From Kitasatospora acidiphila (GTDB lineage Bacteria; Actinomycetota; Actinomycetes; Streptomycetales; Streptomycetaceae), in NCBI RefSeq assembly GCF_006636205.1, contig NZ_VIGB01000003.1, forward strand, positions 5,892,501 through 5,956,500: DNA of 64,000 nt, written 5' to 3'. Of this stretch, positions 1 to 11,208 are shown one piece after another. The notes below the pieces were generated by a model. That model was given only the letters and a program-made list of their open reading frames with translations. It was not told the origin of the DNA and did no database searches. Within the stretch, counting starts at the first letter, position 1. Each line of letters begins with the position of its first letter. The position numbers and the translations under genes were made by a program.

Positions 1-3027
<3,027 letters not shown>

Positions 3028-3106
3028 TTGCTCGCGTCCACTGTGTTGTTCTGAAACAACGACCCCACCGCATTTGAGGCGGTGGTGCGGCCGATAGTTT
3101 CATAGT
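3028..3106 (+). other. 23S-5S transcribed spacer
   Basis: A 79-nt spacer of the rRNA precursor. It contains two short hairpins: GTTGTT/AACAAC at 3045-3060 with a CTGA loop, and CCACCGC (3065-3071) pairing with GCGGTGG (3079-3085). These probably guide processing. No tRNA lies in the spacer. Confidence 0.7.
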
Positions 3107-3223
3107 GTTTCGGTGGTCATAGCGTGAGGGAAACGCCCGGTTACATTCCGAACCCGGAAGCTAAGCCTTACAGCGCCGATGGTACTGCAGGGGGGACCCT
3201 GTGGGAGAGTAGGACGCCGCCGA
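3107..3223 (+). rRNA. rrf: 5S ribosomal RNA
   Basis: A 117-nt gene beginning GTTTCGGTGGTCATAGCG and ending with the complementary CGCCGCCGAAC, which closes helix I. It contains the conserved CCCGGTTACATTCCGAACCC and GGTACTGCAG segments. It lies 79 nt after 23S in the same transcript and is followed by a strong terminator. Ends may shift by one or two bases. Confidence 0.95.
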
Positions 3224-3234
3224 ACAATTCTTCA

Positions 3235-3270
3235 GAAGAAGCCCCGACGGGCGACCGTCGGGGCTTCTTC
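3235..3270 (+). terminator. rRNA operon terminator
   Basis: Perfect 16-bp inverted repeat GAAGAAGCCCCGACGG / CCGTCGGGGCTTCTTC with a GCGA tetraloop, 11 nt after 5S and ending in TTCTTC. This is the expected Rho-independent end of the rRNA operon. Confidence 0.9.
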
Positions 3271-3394
3271 GCGTTGTGGTTTCGTGTCTTCCGTGACCCT
3301 GTCCCTCACCGACACGCCGGGTTACCGTACTGGTCACACACGACGCGCCGGCCGCCACGTGGGCCTGGTGGGGCGTCAGGAGGGGGACTGAGGA

Positions 3395-4108
3395 GTGACC
3401 CAGCAGGAGGGTGCGGCCGCTGCCGCCACCACACTCGCGCCGATGGTCGAGGTCCAGGACGTCTGGCGAAGCTTCGGCGCCGGTGCCACCGCCGTGCACG
3501 CGCTGCGCGGCGTCTCGTTCACCGCCCGGCGCGGTGAACTCACCGCGTTGCGCGGCCGATCGGGCTCCGGCAAGACCACGCTGCTCAACCTGGTCGGCGG
3601 TCTGGACGCGCCGACCTCGGGCCGGATCATGCTGGACGGCACCGATCTGGCCGGCCTTGACGAGGCCGGCCGACTGACGATGCGCCGCGACCGGATCGGT
3701 TTCGTGTTCCAGTCCTTCGGCCTGATCCCGATCCTCAGCGCGGCGGAGAACGTCGGGGTGCCGATGCGGCTGCGCAAGGTGCCGGCAGCCCAGCGCGAGG
3801 AACGGGTGCAGACCCTGCTGGCCCTGGTGGGCCTGGCCGACCACGCCGAGCAGCGCCCCACCGAGCTGTCCGGCGGTCAGCAGCAGCGGGTGGCGATCGC
3901 CCGGGCGCTGGCCAACGAGCCTGCGCTGATCATCGCGGACGAGCCCACCGGTCAGTTGGACTCGGAGACCGGCCGCTCGGTGATGCAGCTGCTGCGCGCG
4001 GTGGTGCGCAGCGAGGGTGTGACGGTGCTGGTCGCCACCCACGACCCGCAGCTGATGGAACTCTCCGACCGGGTGGTCGAGCTGCGGGACGGTCAGATCG
4101 TGGACTGA
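3395..4108 (+). CDS. ABC transporter ATP-binding protein, LolD/MacB-like
   Basis: Cytoplasmic nucleotide-binding subunit of an ABC transporter, 237 aa. It carries Walker A GRSGSGKT at residues 55-62, the signature LSGGQQQ near 159-165, Walker B IIADEPT near 180-186 and the switch His near 217. The wording of the signature and the ADEPTGQLD segment place it with the LolD/MacB/FtsE-type ATPases, which work with FtsX/MacB-type permeases in lipoprotein or peptide export. No permease gene lies next to it, since rRNA is upstream and a small membrane protein downstream, so its partner and substrate are unknown. The GTG start is preceded by AGGAGG about 10 nt upstream. It follows the rRNA terminator and is probably transcribed on its own. 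Confidence 0.85.
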   Translation: MTQQEGAAAAATTLAPMVEVQDVWRSFGAGATAVHALRGVSFTARRGELTALRGRSGSGKTTLLNLVGGLDAPTSGRIMLDGTDLAGLDEAGRLTMRRDRIGFVFQSFGLIPILSAAENVGVPMRLRKVPAAQREERVQTLLALVGLADHAEQRPTELSGGQQQRVAIARALANEPALIIADEPTGQLDSETGRSVMQLLRAVVRSEGVTVLVATHDPQLMELSDRVVELRDGQIVD

Positions 4109-4276
4109 CGGTCCGTCGCAGGCTGACGACCGATCACGGTTAGGCCACTGTTCGGTGAAGCCCTGTCGGTCTGGCCGGTACTGGCTTTCGGCTGACGCTC
4201 CGCCACCGATAGGGTCGCGGCTTCGGCCGCGTTCGACGGCCGGTCCAGTTGACCGCACCTCGTTCGGGGGAATCGC

Positions 4277-4855
4277 TTGTCCACTCCGCCGCCACCCCAG
4301 GGGCAGTACCCGCCGCCGCAGGGCGGTGGGTACGGCCCGCCGCAGGGCGCCTACGGCGCTCCCCAGCCGCAGCCGGGCTACGGCAACCCGGCTCAGCAGG
4401 GCTATGCCCAGCCGCAGCCCGGTTATGCCCAGCCGCAGCCGCAGCCGTACGGCCAGCCCGCTCAGGGCTACGCACAGCCGGGCTACGGGTACAACGTCCA
4501 GCCCACCCCGCCGCGCAAGGGCCGCAAGGTGCTGGTCGGCGTCTTCGTGGTGATCGTCCTCGCGGTGATCGCCGGGCTCGCCGCCTACGGCATGAAGACC
4601 GACCCGAAGTACGCCGCGGTCGGTGACTGCGTGCACAACAAGAACGGGAACGTGTCGGCCGGCGCGACCGACGACCACCCGGACGTCGTGACCATCGCCT
4701 GCACCGACCCCAGCGCCGACGCGAAGATCGTCGGCAAGGAGCCCGGTGCCTCCGACCCGGAGACCACCTGCAAGAAGTACCCGGACTCGGACGGCTACTA
4801 CACGCAGAAGCAGGGCTCCGACAACTTCACGCTCTGCCTGAAGTTCCTGAAGTAG
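4277..4855 (+). CDS. Membrane-anchored protein, LppU/SCO3897-like, with Gln/Pro/Gly/Tyr-rich N-terminus
   Basis: Predicted 192-aa protein of unknown function. Residues 1-80 are low complexity and built from QPGY/QPQP repeats. One membrane helix spans about 84-104. The outside domain of about 85 residues carries four cysteines (about 118, 142, 165 and 187) that could form two disulfides. This architecture (disordered cytoplasmic tail, single helix, small cysteine-containing exported domain) recurs in Streptomyces and resembles the proteins called LppU/SCO3897 family. The start is TTG, chosen because the residues after it (STPPPPQG) match the usual beginning of such proteins and a GGGGG tract lies just upstream. 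A second protein of similar layout is at 49079-49912. The substrate or partner is unknown. Confidence 0.7.
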   Translation: MSTPPPPQGQYPPPQGGGYGPPQGAYGAPQPQPGYGNPAQQGYAQPQPGYAQPQPQPYGQPAQGYAQPGYGYNVQPTPPRKGRKVLVGVFVVIVLAVIAGLAAYGMKTDPKYAAVGDCVHNKNGNVSAGATDDHPDVVTIACTDPSADAKIVGKEPGASDPETTCKKYPDSDGYYTQKQGSDNFTLCLKFLK

Positions 4856-4890
4856 GAGCACCCGCGGGAGCGTCCACCGCTCTGCACCCG

Positions 4891-4923
4891 CTGCCGGGCC
4901 GTCCGATCGAGACGGCCCGGCAG
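4891..4923 (+). terminator. Terminator after the 4277-4855 gene
   Basis: Perfect 13-bp inverted repeat CTGCCGGGCCGTC / GACGGCCCGGCAG with a 7-nt loop, 35 nt past the stop codon and before the kdpD promoter region. Confidence 0.8.
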
Positions 4924-5081
4924 TCGTGTTTCCGCCCCTCCGACGCTCGCCACAACCCGTCAAGATGCCGCTAAATCTGCCCTCTCACCAGCCTGATCGA
5001 AGGCGAAAGGCGCCTCACCCCGTAGTCTCGGCAGCGCGAACAGATGTCCGGGGCTGGTCCCCGGGCCGGGCTCGATCAAGA

Positions 5082-8000
5082 ATGGGACGCATGGCACGCG
5101 GAAGGCTGCGGATCTACCTCGGGGCGGCCCCCGGGGTGGGGAAGACGTACGCGATGCTCTGCGAGGCCCATCGACGGGCGTCCCGCGGCACCGATGTGGT
5201 GGTCGGGTTCGTCGAGACCCACGGCCGCACGAAGACCGCCGAGTTGCTGCACGGCCTGGAGGCGGTGCCCCGCCGGGTGATGGAGCACCGCGGCGCGGAA
5301 TTCACCGAGCTGGACCTGGACGCGCTGCTGGCCCGCCGCCCGCAGGTGGCCCTGGTCGACGAGCTGGCCCACACCAATGTGCCGGGCTGCCGCCACGGCA
5401 AGCGTTGGCAGGACGTCGAGGAGCTGCTGGCGGCCGGTGTCGACGTGATCTCCACCGTCAACATCCAGCACCTGGAGTCGCTGGGCGACGTGGTGGAGGG
5501 CATCACCGGCGTGCGCCAGCGCGAGACGGTGCCGGACGAGGTGGTGCGCCGGGCCGACCAGATCGAACTGGTCGACATGTCCCCGCAGGCGCTGCGGCGC
5601 CGGCTGGCGCACGGCAACGTGTACGCGCCGGAGAAGATCGACGCGGCGCTGTCCAACTACTTCCGCCCCGGCAACCTGACCGCGCTGCGCGAGCTGGCGC
5701 TGCTGTGGACCGCCGACCGGGTGGACGAGTACCTCCAGCGGTACCGGGCCGAGCAGGGCATAGACAGCACCTGGCAGGCCCGGGAGCGGATCGTGGTCGG
5801 CCTGACCGGCGGCCCGGAGGGCGCCACGCTGATCCGCCGCGCCGCCCGGATCGCCGCCAAGGGCTCCGGCAGCGAGCTGCTGGCGGTGCACATCTCGCGC
5901 TCCGACGGACTGGTCACGGGCGGCTCCCCGCAGGCGCTGATCGAGCAGCGGGCCCTGGTGGAGAGCCTGGGCGGCACCTTCCACACGGTACTGGGCGACG
6001 ACCCGGCGGCCGCCCTGCTGGAGTTCGCCCGCGGCGTCAACGCCACCCAGATCGTGCTGGGCTCCAGCCGCCGCAAGGGCTGGCAGTACATCTACGGACC
6101 CGGCGTGGGCTCCACGGTGGCCCGCGACTCGGGCGACATCGACGTGCACATCGTCACCCATGAGCACGCCGCACACGGGCGGGGCAGGATCCCGATCCGC
6201 AAGGTGACCGACCTGGGCCGGCCGCGGGCGGTGGCCGGCTGGCTGATCGGCGTGGTCGGGCCACCGCTGCTGGCGGTGCTGCTCACCCGGCTGAACGACA
6301 CCGCGCTGCCCACCGACATGCTGCTGTTCTTCTCGGTGACCATCTGCGCGGCGCTGATCGGCGGGCTGTTCCCCGCGATCGCCTCGGCGCTGGTCAGCTC
6401 CACCGCGCTGAACTACTACTTCACCCCGCCGATCCACCGGCTGACCATCTCCGACCCGCAGAACATCCTGGCGGTCGCGATCTTCGCCGCGGTCAGCATC
6501 GCGGTGGCCACAGTCGTGGACATGGGTGCCCGGCGCACCCATGAGGCGGCCCGTGCCCAGGCCGAGGCGCAGACCCTGAGCACGCTGGCCGGCACGGTGC
6601 TGCGCGGCGGCTCGCCCACCGGGGACGGGTTGCTCAAGGCGCTGCTGGACCAGGTGCGGGAGACCTTCCAGGTGGACTCGGTCGCGCTACTGGAACGGCG
6701 CCATGAGTTCGATCCCTGGCACGCCATCGCGGCGACCGGTCCGAAGCCGCCGGAGCACCCCGAGGACGGCCAGGTGGACGTCCCGGCGGGCAAGACCTTG
6801 ACGCTGGTGCTCTCCGGCCGGGTGCTGCCGGCCTCGGACCGCCGACTGCTCGGGGCGTTCGCCGCCCAGGCCGCGGTGCTGGCCGAACGGGAGCAGCTGG
6901 CCCGGGAGGCCGCCGCCGCCCGCCGCCAGGCCGAGGGCAACCGGATCCGGACCGCCCTGCTGGCCGCCGTCTCGCACGATCTGCGCACCCCGCTGGCCGG
7001 GATCAAGGCCGCCGTCACCTCGCTGCGCGCCGAGGACGTCGAGTGGAGCGAGGACGACGAGGCCGAGCTGCTGGCCGGGATAGAGGCCGGCGCCGACCGG
7101 CTGGACCACCTGATCAACAACCTGCTGGACATGAGCCGCCTGCAGACCGGCACGGTCACCCCGCTGATCCAGGAGGTGGACCTGGACGAGGTGGTGCCGT
7201 TCGCGCTCGGCGGGGTGCCGCTGGAGTCGGTGCAGCTGGAGGTGCCGGAGACGCTCCCGATGGTCTCGGCGGACGCCGGCCTGCTGGAGCGGGCGCTGGC
7301 CAATCTGATCGAGAACGCCGTGAAGTACAGCCCGCCGGACGTCAAGGTGCTGGTCCGGGCGGACGCCCTGGATCCTGCCCGGACCACCGGCGGGACGGTC
7401 GAGCTGCGGGTGGTCGACCAGGGGCCCGGGGTGCCCGAGGAGGCCAAGGAGAAGATCTTCGCGCCGTTCCAGCGCTACGGGGACGCGCCGCGCGGTGCCG
7501 GGGTGGGCCTCGGGCTGGCGGTGGCCCGCGGCTTCGTCGAGTCGATGGGCGGCAGCATCACCGCCGAGGACACCCCAGGCGGCGGGCTCACCATGGTGGT
7601 CTCGCTGCCCGCCGTGGAGCGGCCGCCCGAGCGGCCGACCGGCCCTGAACCCCTGACCTCCCTGGCCCCCGAAAGGCGGAGCACGCATGACCCGGGTCCT
7701 CGTCGTGGACGACGAACCGCAGATCGTCCGCGCCCTGGTGATCAACCTGAAGGCCCGCAAGTACGAGGTCGACGCCGCCCACGACGGCGCCAGCGCGCTG
7801 GAGCTGGCGGCCGCCCGGCACCCCGACGTGGTGGTGCTCGACCTCGGCCTGCCGGACATGGACGGCGTCGAGGTGATCAAGGGCCTGCGTGGCTGGACCC
7901 GGGTGCCGATCATCGTGCTGTCGGCCCGGCACGCATCCGACGAGAAGGTCGAGGCACTGGACGCGGGTGCCGACGACTACGTCACCAAGCCGTTCGGCAT

Positions 8001-8429
8001 GGACGAGCTGCTGGCCCGGATGCGGGCCGCGGTGCGCCGCGCCGAGCCGGTCGCCGGCGAGGACGACTCGCTGGTCACCACCGAGGCCTTCACGGTCGAC
8101 CTGGCCGCCAAGAAGGTGAACAAGGGGGGCACGGACATCCGGCTCACCCCCACCGAGTGGCACCTGCTGGAGGTGCTGGTGCGCAACGCCGGCCGACTGG
8201 TCAGCCAGACCCAGCTGCTCCAGGAGGTCTGGGGTCCGGCGTACCGCACCGAGACCAACTACCTGCGGGTCTACCTCGCCCAGCTGCGCCGCAAGCTGGA
8301 GGCCGACCCCTCGCACCCGCGCCACTTCATCACCGAGGCGGGCATGGGATACCGGTTCGAACCCTGAGGTCCGAGCCGCTTCCGGGCGGTAGAAGGGGCC
8401 GTTCGACCGGTCCGTTCGAGGGGTTGTAG
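5082..8429 (+). CDS. kdpD: Sensor histidine kinase KdpD, stop codon missing before kdpE
   Basis: Membrane sensor kinase of the KdpDE system, which responds to potassium limitation or ionic stress. Order of domains: KdpD N-terminal domain with Walker-A-like GAAPGVGKT (about residues 14-22), a universal-stress-protein-like domain (about 235-355), a four-helix DUF4118 membrane block (about 390-490), a dimerisation domain with H-box SHDLRTPL (phospho-acceptor His632), then the ATPase domain with N-box NLIENAVKY and glycine-rich GVGLGLAVARG. Homology ends near 7617. The frame then stays open through all of kdpE to 8429, which is abnormal. One extra C in the C run at about 7666-7670 would end kdpD in TGA at 7688, overlapping the kdpE ATG as ATGA. 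The start may be 5082 or 5091. kdpFABC is not in the window. A -10-like TAGTCT lies at 5023-5028. Confidence 0.9.
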   Translation: MGRMARGRLRIYLGAAPGVGKTYAMLCEAHRRASRGTDVVVGFVETHGRTKTAELLHGLEAVPRRVMEHRGAEFTELDLDALLARRPQVALVDELAHTNVPGCRHGKRWQDVEELLAAGVDVISTVNIQHLESLGDVVEGITGVRQRETVPDEVVRRADQIELVDMSPQALRRRLAHGNVYAPEKIDAALSNYFRPGNLTALRELALLWTADRVDEYLQRYRAEQGIDSTWQARERIVVGLTGGPEGATLIRRAARIAAKGSGSELLAVHISRSDGLVTGGSPQALIEQRALVESLGGTFHTVLGDDPAAALLEFARGVNATQIVLGSSRRKGWQYIYGPGVGSTVARDSGDIDVHIVTHEHAAHGRGRIPIRKVTDLGRPRAVAGWLIGVVGPPLLAVLLTRLNDTALPTDMLLFFSVTICAALIGGLFPAIASALVSSTALNYYFTPPIHRLTISDPQNILAVAIFAAVSIAVATVVDMGARRTHEAARAQAEAQTLSTLAGTVLRGGSPTGDGLLKALLDQVRETFQVDSVALLERRHEFDPWHAIAATGPKPPEHPEDGQVDVPAGKTLTLVLSGRVLPASDRRLLGAFAAQAAVLAEREQLAREAAAARRQAEGNRIRTALLAAVSHDLRTPLAGIKAAVTSLRAEDVEWSEDDEAELLAGIEAGADRLDHLINNLLDMSRLQTGTVTPLIQEVDLDEVVPFALGGVPLESVQLEVPETLPMVSADAGLLERALANLIENAVKYSPPDVKVLVRADALDPARTTGGTVELRVVDQGPGVPEEAKEKIFAPFQRYGDAPRGAGVGLGLAVARGFVESMGGSITAEDTPGGGLTMVVSLPAVERPPERPTGPEPLTSLAPERRSTHDPGPRRGRRTADRPRPGDQPEGPQVRGRRRPRRRQRAGAGGRPAPRRGGARPRPAGHGRRRGDQGPAWLDPGADHRAVGPARIRREGRGTGRGCRRLRHQAVRHGRAAGPDAGRGAPRRAGRRRGRLAGHHRGLHGRPGRQEGEQGGHGHPAHPHRVAPAGGAGAQRRPTGQPDPAAPGGLGSGVPHRDQLPAGLPRPAAPQAGGRPLAPAPLHHRGGHGIPVRTLRSEPLPGGRRGRSTGPFEGL
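7687..8367 (+). CDS. kdpE: Response regulator KdpE
   Basis: DNA-binding response regulator of the OmpR/PhoB class, 226 aa, partner of KdpD. The receiver domain has the acidic pair near D8-D9, phospho-acceptor D52 in VLDLGLPDMDG, S79 and the conserved K101 in YVTKPFG. The C-terminal winged helix includes RLTPTEWHLLEVLVRN and the TNYLRVYLAQLRRKLE recognition region, ending in GYRFEP. In known systems phosphorylated KdpE activates kdpFABC, but that operon is absent here, so its targets are elsewhere or include the neighbouring K+ transport genes (inference). A purine-rich AAAGGCGGA precedes the ATG. The coding sequence lies entirely inside the over-extended kdpD frame. Confidence 0.93.
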   Translation: MTRVLVVDDEPQIVRALVINLKARKYEVDAAHDGASALELAAARHPDVVVLDLGLPDMDGVEVIKGLRGWTRVPIIVLSARHASDEKVEALDAGADDYVTKPFGMDELLARMRAAVRRAEPVAGEDDSLVTTEAFTVDLAAKKVNKGGTDIRLTPTEWHLLEVLVRNAGRLVSQTQLLQEVWGPAYRTETNYLRVYLAQLRRKLEADPSHPRHFITEAGMGYRFEP

Positions 8430-8445
8430 CCGGTACCCTTCCGGC

Positions 8446-8853
8446 ATGACTGGTAACAGCGGCGACCAGCCGCGGGGCCGACTGCGCCGGATGTTCTCCC
8501 GGCTCACCACCAGCCCGGAGGAGCTCCAGGCCGAGGAGCTGCGCCAGGACGTGGCGGTGGCCGGCTGCACGCCGATCGCCGAGTGCGGCGACCGCGAGGT
8601 GGTCACCGTCTCCGGCACCCTGCGCACCGTCACGCTGCGCCCCCGGGCCGGCGTGCCCGCACTGGAGGCCGAGCTCTTCGACGGCACCGACGCGCTGGAC
8701 GTGGTCTGGCTCGGACGTCGCTCGATCGCGGGGATAGAGCCGGGCCGCCGGCTCACCGCCAGCGGCCGGATCAGTCATGCACGCGGGCGCCGCGTGCTCT
8801 TCAACCCTCGCTACGAGCTTCGTCCGGTGGGACAGGGGAGCGAACACCAGTGA
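8446..8853 (+). CDS. OB-fold nucleic-acid-binding domain protein
   Basis: Small 135-aa cytoplasmic protein with an OB-fold-like core (roughly residues 48-125: VVTVSGTLRTVTLRP, then ELFDGTDALDVVWLGRR, then GRRLTASGRIS). A basic, helical N-terminus (GRLRRMFSRLTTSPEEL) precedes it. OB folds usually bind single-stranded DNA or RNA; the ligand here is not known. It overlaps the next gene by 4 nt (GTGA), so the two are translationally coupled. The OB-fold plus DUF3159 plus TrkA pair plus APC-type permease plus TRAM methyltransferase order is conserved across actinobacteria, including the Rv2689c-Rv2694c region of Mycobacterium tuberculosis (from memory). A -10-like TACCCT at 8434-8439 sits 6 nt before the ATG, suggesting a leaderless mRNA. 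Confidence 0.85.
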   Translation: MTGNSGDQPRGRLRRMFSRLTTSPEELQAEELRQDVAVAGCTPIAECGDREVVTVSGTLRTVTLRPRAGVPALEAELFDGTDALDVVWLGRRSIAGIEPGRRLTASGRISHARGRRVLFNPRYELRPVGQGSEHQ

Positions 8854-9578
8854 CCAATCCGCCCGGCGGCGACCATGCCGCCTCGCCCGCCTTGATCGCT
8901 GAACAGCCTCAGGAGACCCCGGAGCAGATCGCCGCGCGCGAGCAGGCGCAGGCCAAGGAGGCGGCCGACACGGTCATCCAGGCCTTCGGCGGCGTCCGCG
9001 GCATGATCGACATGACGCTGCCGGGCCTGGCCTTCATCGTCACGTACAACCTCACCCACCAGGTGGGCAACGCCGCCTACGCCGCGCTCGGCCTGAGCGC
9101 GGTCTTCGTGGTGGTCCGGCTGCTGCGCCGGGAGACCATCCAGCACGCCTTCAGCGGCGTCTTCGGGGTCGCCATCGGCGCCTGGATCGCCACCCACACC
9201 GGCAAGGCGCAGGACTTCTACCTGCCGGGGCTGCTCTGGAACGTCGCCTACTGCGCCGGCCTGGCGGTCTCGGCGCTGGTCCGCTGGCCGCTGATCGGGC
9301 TGACCCTGGGCCCGGTGACCGGTGAGATGTTCACCTGGCGGACCCAGAACCCGGGCCGGCTGAAGGCCTACACCAAGGCCACCTGGGCCTGGGTGGTGAT
9401 CATGGGCCTCAAGCCGGTGATCCTCTTCCCGCTGTACTTCACCGGGGACGTCAACCTGCTCGGCTGGCTCAAGGTGGCGCTGGGCATCCCGCCGATGCTG
9501 CTGGCGATGTACGTCACCTGGCGGATCCTGCTGACCGCGCCGCCGCCGATCAAGGCCGAGGTCCCGGACGAGGACTGA
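8850..9578 (+). CDS. DUF3159 family membrane protein
   Basis: Integral membrane protein of about 242 aa and unknown activity. An acidic, glutamine-rich N-terminal tail (about residues 1-45) is followed by five or six hydrophobic segments, including GMIDMTLPGLAFIVTYNLT, YAALGLSAVFVVVRLL, GVFGVAIGAWIATHTG and WAWVVIMGLKPVILFPLYF. The family is restricted to actinobacteria and is usually found next to TrkA-type potassium-uptake regulators, as here. A role in ion or envelope homeostasis is therefore possible but unproven. The GTG start overlaps the preceding stop codon as GTGA and has GGGGAG upstream. It converges on ceoC and ends in a shared terminator. Confidence 0.85.
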   Translation: MTNPPGGDHAASPALIAEQPQETPEQIAAREQAQAKEAADTVIQAFGGVRGMIDMTLPGLAFIVTYNLTHQVGNAAYAALGLSAVFVVVRLLRRETIQHAFSGVFGVAIGAWIATHTGKAQDFYLPGLLWNVAYCAGLAVSALVRWPLIGLTLGPVTGEMFTWRTQNPGRLKAYTKATWAWVVIMGLKPVILFPLYFTGDVNLLGWLKVALGIPPMLLAMYVTWRILLTAPPPIKAEVPDED

Positions 9579-9585
9579 GCACAGC

Positions 9586-9620
9586 GGTGGGCCCGCCCCT
9601 CACGAGGGGGCGGGCCCACC
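9586..9620. terminator. Bidirectional terminator between convergent genes
   Basis: Near-perfect inverted repeat of about 15 bp, GGTGGGCCCGCCCCT (9586-9600) and AGGGGGCGGGCCCACC (9605-9620), with one bulged G and a CACG loop. It lies between the DUF3159 stop (9578) and the ceoC stop (9637). Confidence 0.85.
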
Positions 9621-9636
9621 GGCGTTCCGGGAAGGA

Positions 9637-10305
9637 CTACTGCGCGCCTGCGGAGAGCAGCCGACCCAGCTCCTCCTCGCGCTCCTGCGCGGCCACGAAG
9701 AGCAGCTCGTCGCCGCCCTCCAGGGTGTCGTCGCGGCCCGGCACCAGCACCCGGCCCTCCCGGATGATGGTCACCAGCGCGGTGTCGACCGGCCAGGAGA
9801 CGTCACCCACCCGGGTGCCGACCAGTCCGGTGTCCTCCGCGAGGGTGAGTTCCACCAGGTTGGCGTTGCCCTGGCTGAACCGCATCAGCCGGACCAGGTC
9901 GCCGACGCTCACGGCCTCCTCGACCAGCGCCGACATCAGGCGCGGGGTGGAGACCGCGACGTCCACGCCCCAGGCCTCGTTGAAGAGCCACTCGTTCTTG
10001 GGGTTGTTGACCCGGGCGACCACCCGCGGCACCCCGTACTCGGTCTTCGCCAGCAGCGAGACCACCAGGTTGACCTTGTCGTCACCGGTGGCCGCGATCA
10101 CCACGTTGCAGCGCTGCAGGGCCGCCTCGTCCAGCGAGGTGATCTCGCAGGCGTCGGCGAGCAGCCACTCCGCCGTCGGGACCCGCTCCACCGAGATGGC
10201 GTTCGGGTTCTTGTCCACGAGCAGCACCTCGTGGCCGTTCTCCAGCAGCTCGCCGGCGATCGAGCGACCGACCGCGCCGGCTCCCGCTATCGCTACCCGC
10301 ATCAC
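9637..10305 (-). CDS. ceoC: TrkA/RCK potassium-uptake regulatory protein (CeoC-like)
   Basis: Cytoplasmic regulatory subunit of a Trk/Ktr-type potassium uptake system, 222 aa. The N-terminal Rossmann (RCK_N) domain has dinucleotide motif GAGAVG at residues 8-13 and an acidic residue after the second strand (LLVDKN). The C-terminal RCK_C domain (about 140-215) includes NLVELTLAEDTGLVGTRVGDV. RCK domains bind NAD(H) or ATP/ADP, and RCK_C domains of KtrA, CpeA and others bind c-di-AMP (known for the family, not shown here). No membrane pore (TrkH/KtrB) gene is in the window. The GTG start overlaps the upstream ceoB stop by 4 nt, so the pair is translated together. Transcribed divergently from the KimA-like gene. 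Confidence 0.9.
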   Translation of the reverse strand: MMRVAIAGAGAVGRSIAGELLENGHEVLLVDKNPNAISVERVPTAEWLLADACEITSLDEAALQRCNVVIAATGDDKVNLVVSLLAKTEYGVPRVVARVNNPKNEWLFNEAWGVDVAVSTPRLMSALVEEAVSVGDLVRLMRFSQGNANLVELTLAEDTGLVGTRVGDVSWPVDTALVTIIREGRVLVPGRDDTLEGGDELLFVAAQEREEELGRLLSAGAQ

Positions 10306-10967
10306 TGACCCTCCTTCGGGCCGCCCGCGAACACGGCCTCTACCGCGGCCAGTTCGGACTTGCGCACCATCACCTGCACCAGGTCGCCATCCTGCAGCAC
10401 CATCTGCGGGGTGGGCAGCACGCCCTCGCCGAGCCGGGTGACGAACGCCACCCGGGCGCCGGAGGCCTCCTCCAGGGCGGTGACCTTCTGGCCGATCCAG
10501 GACTGCGCGAACGCCACCTCGGCCAGTTGCACGCTGCCGCTCGGGTCCTGCCAGAGCGGCTCGGCGCCGCTCGGCAGCAGCCGGCGCAGCATCTGGTCGG
10601 CGGTCCAGCGCACGGTGGCCACGGTCGGGATGCCGAGGCGCTGGTAGACCTCGGCCCGGCGGGGGTCGTAGATCCGGGCCGCGACGTGCTCCACGCCGAA
10701 GTTCTCCCGGGCCACCCGGGCGGCGATGATGTTGGAGTTGTCGCCGCTGCTGACCGCGGCGAAGGCACCGGCCTCCTCGATGCCGGCTTCCCGCAGGGTG
10801 TCCTGGTCGAAGCCGACGCCGGTGACCCGGCGGCCGTGGAACCCGGCACCCAGCCGGCGGAACGCGGTCGGGTCCTGGTCGACCACGGCGACCGAGTGGC
10901 CCTGCCGTTCGAGTGCTCTGGCGAGGGCCGACCCCACCCGTCCGCAGCCCATGATCACGATGTGCAC
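10302..10967 (-). CDS. ceoB: TrkA/RCK potassium-uptake regulatory protein (CeoB-like)
   Basis: First gene of the two-gene trkA operon, 221 aa. RCK_N Rossmann fold with GCGRVG at residues 7-12 and VVDQD at the end of strand two, followed by an RCK_C domain (SVQLAEVAFAQSWIGQKVTALEEASGARVAFV). It is related to, but clearly different from, its neighbour ceoC; the two probably form a heteromeric gating ring, as proposed for the mycobacterial CeoB/CeoC pair. The 5' end faces the KimA-like gene across about 240 nt, so a shared divergent control region is likely. ATG start. Confidence 0.9.
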   Translation of the reverse strand: MHIVIMGCGRVGSALARALERQGHSVAVVDQDPTAFRRLGAGFHGRRVTGVGFDQDTLREAGIEEAGAFAAVSSGDNSNIIAARVARENFGVEHVAARIYDPRRAEVYQRLGIPTVATVRWTADQMLRRLLPSGAEPLWQDPSGSVQLAEVAFAQSWIGQKVTALEEASGARVAFVTRLGEGVLPTPQMVLQDGDLVQVMVRKSELAAVEAVFAGGPKEGQ

Positions 10968-11194
10968 GGCTCTTACCTCACCAGGCTCGTTGGGGTCTTG
11001 ACCTGCGCAAACACCGTTCGATCTTCCTTCCGTACCCGGCTGACGCGGGCGCTGTCCGGGCCGCTTTCCCTATCTGATGGGCGGCATGGCAACCGGAGTG
11101 TTGCCCGCGAGCTCGCCATTCGACACTAGCCGCTCTGTAGAACACGGTCTCGACGAGCCTACGCAGTGGTGGAAGCCGGGAAAGCAAGAGCCCT

Positions 11195-11200
11195 TACGAT
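11195..11200 (+). promoter_or_regulatory. -10-like element TACGAT of the KimA-like gene
   Basis: TACGAT lies 8 nt before GTG 11209. It overlaps the only TTA codon that a longer upstream reading (from ATG 11077) would contain. This supports GTG 11209 as the start and a leaderless transcript. No clear -35 is visible. Confidence 0.5.
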
Positions 11201-11208
11201 TCCTTAAC

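Noticed and set aside
3161..4963. Minus-strand frame of 600 codons over 5S, the ABC ATPase and the next gene
   Set aside because: It overlaps rRNA and two well-supported plus-strand genes and has no recognisable motif.
10968..11208. ydaO-type c-di-AMP riboswitch before the KimA-like gene
   Set aside because: The space is shared with the divergent ceoB promoter, and the transcript appears leaderless; no ydaO core sequence seen.
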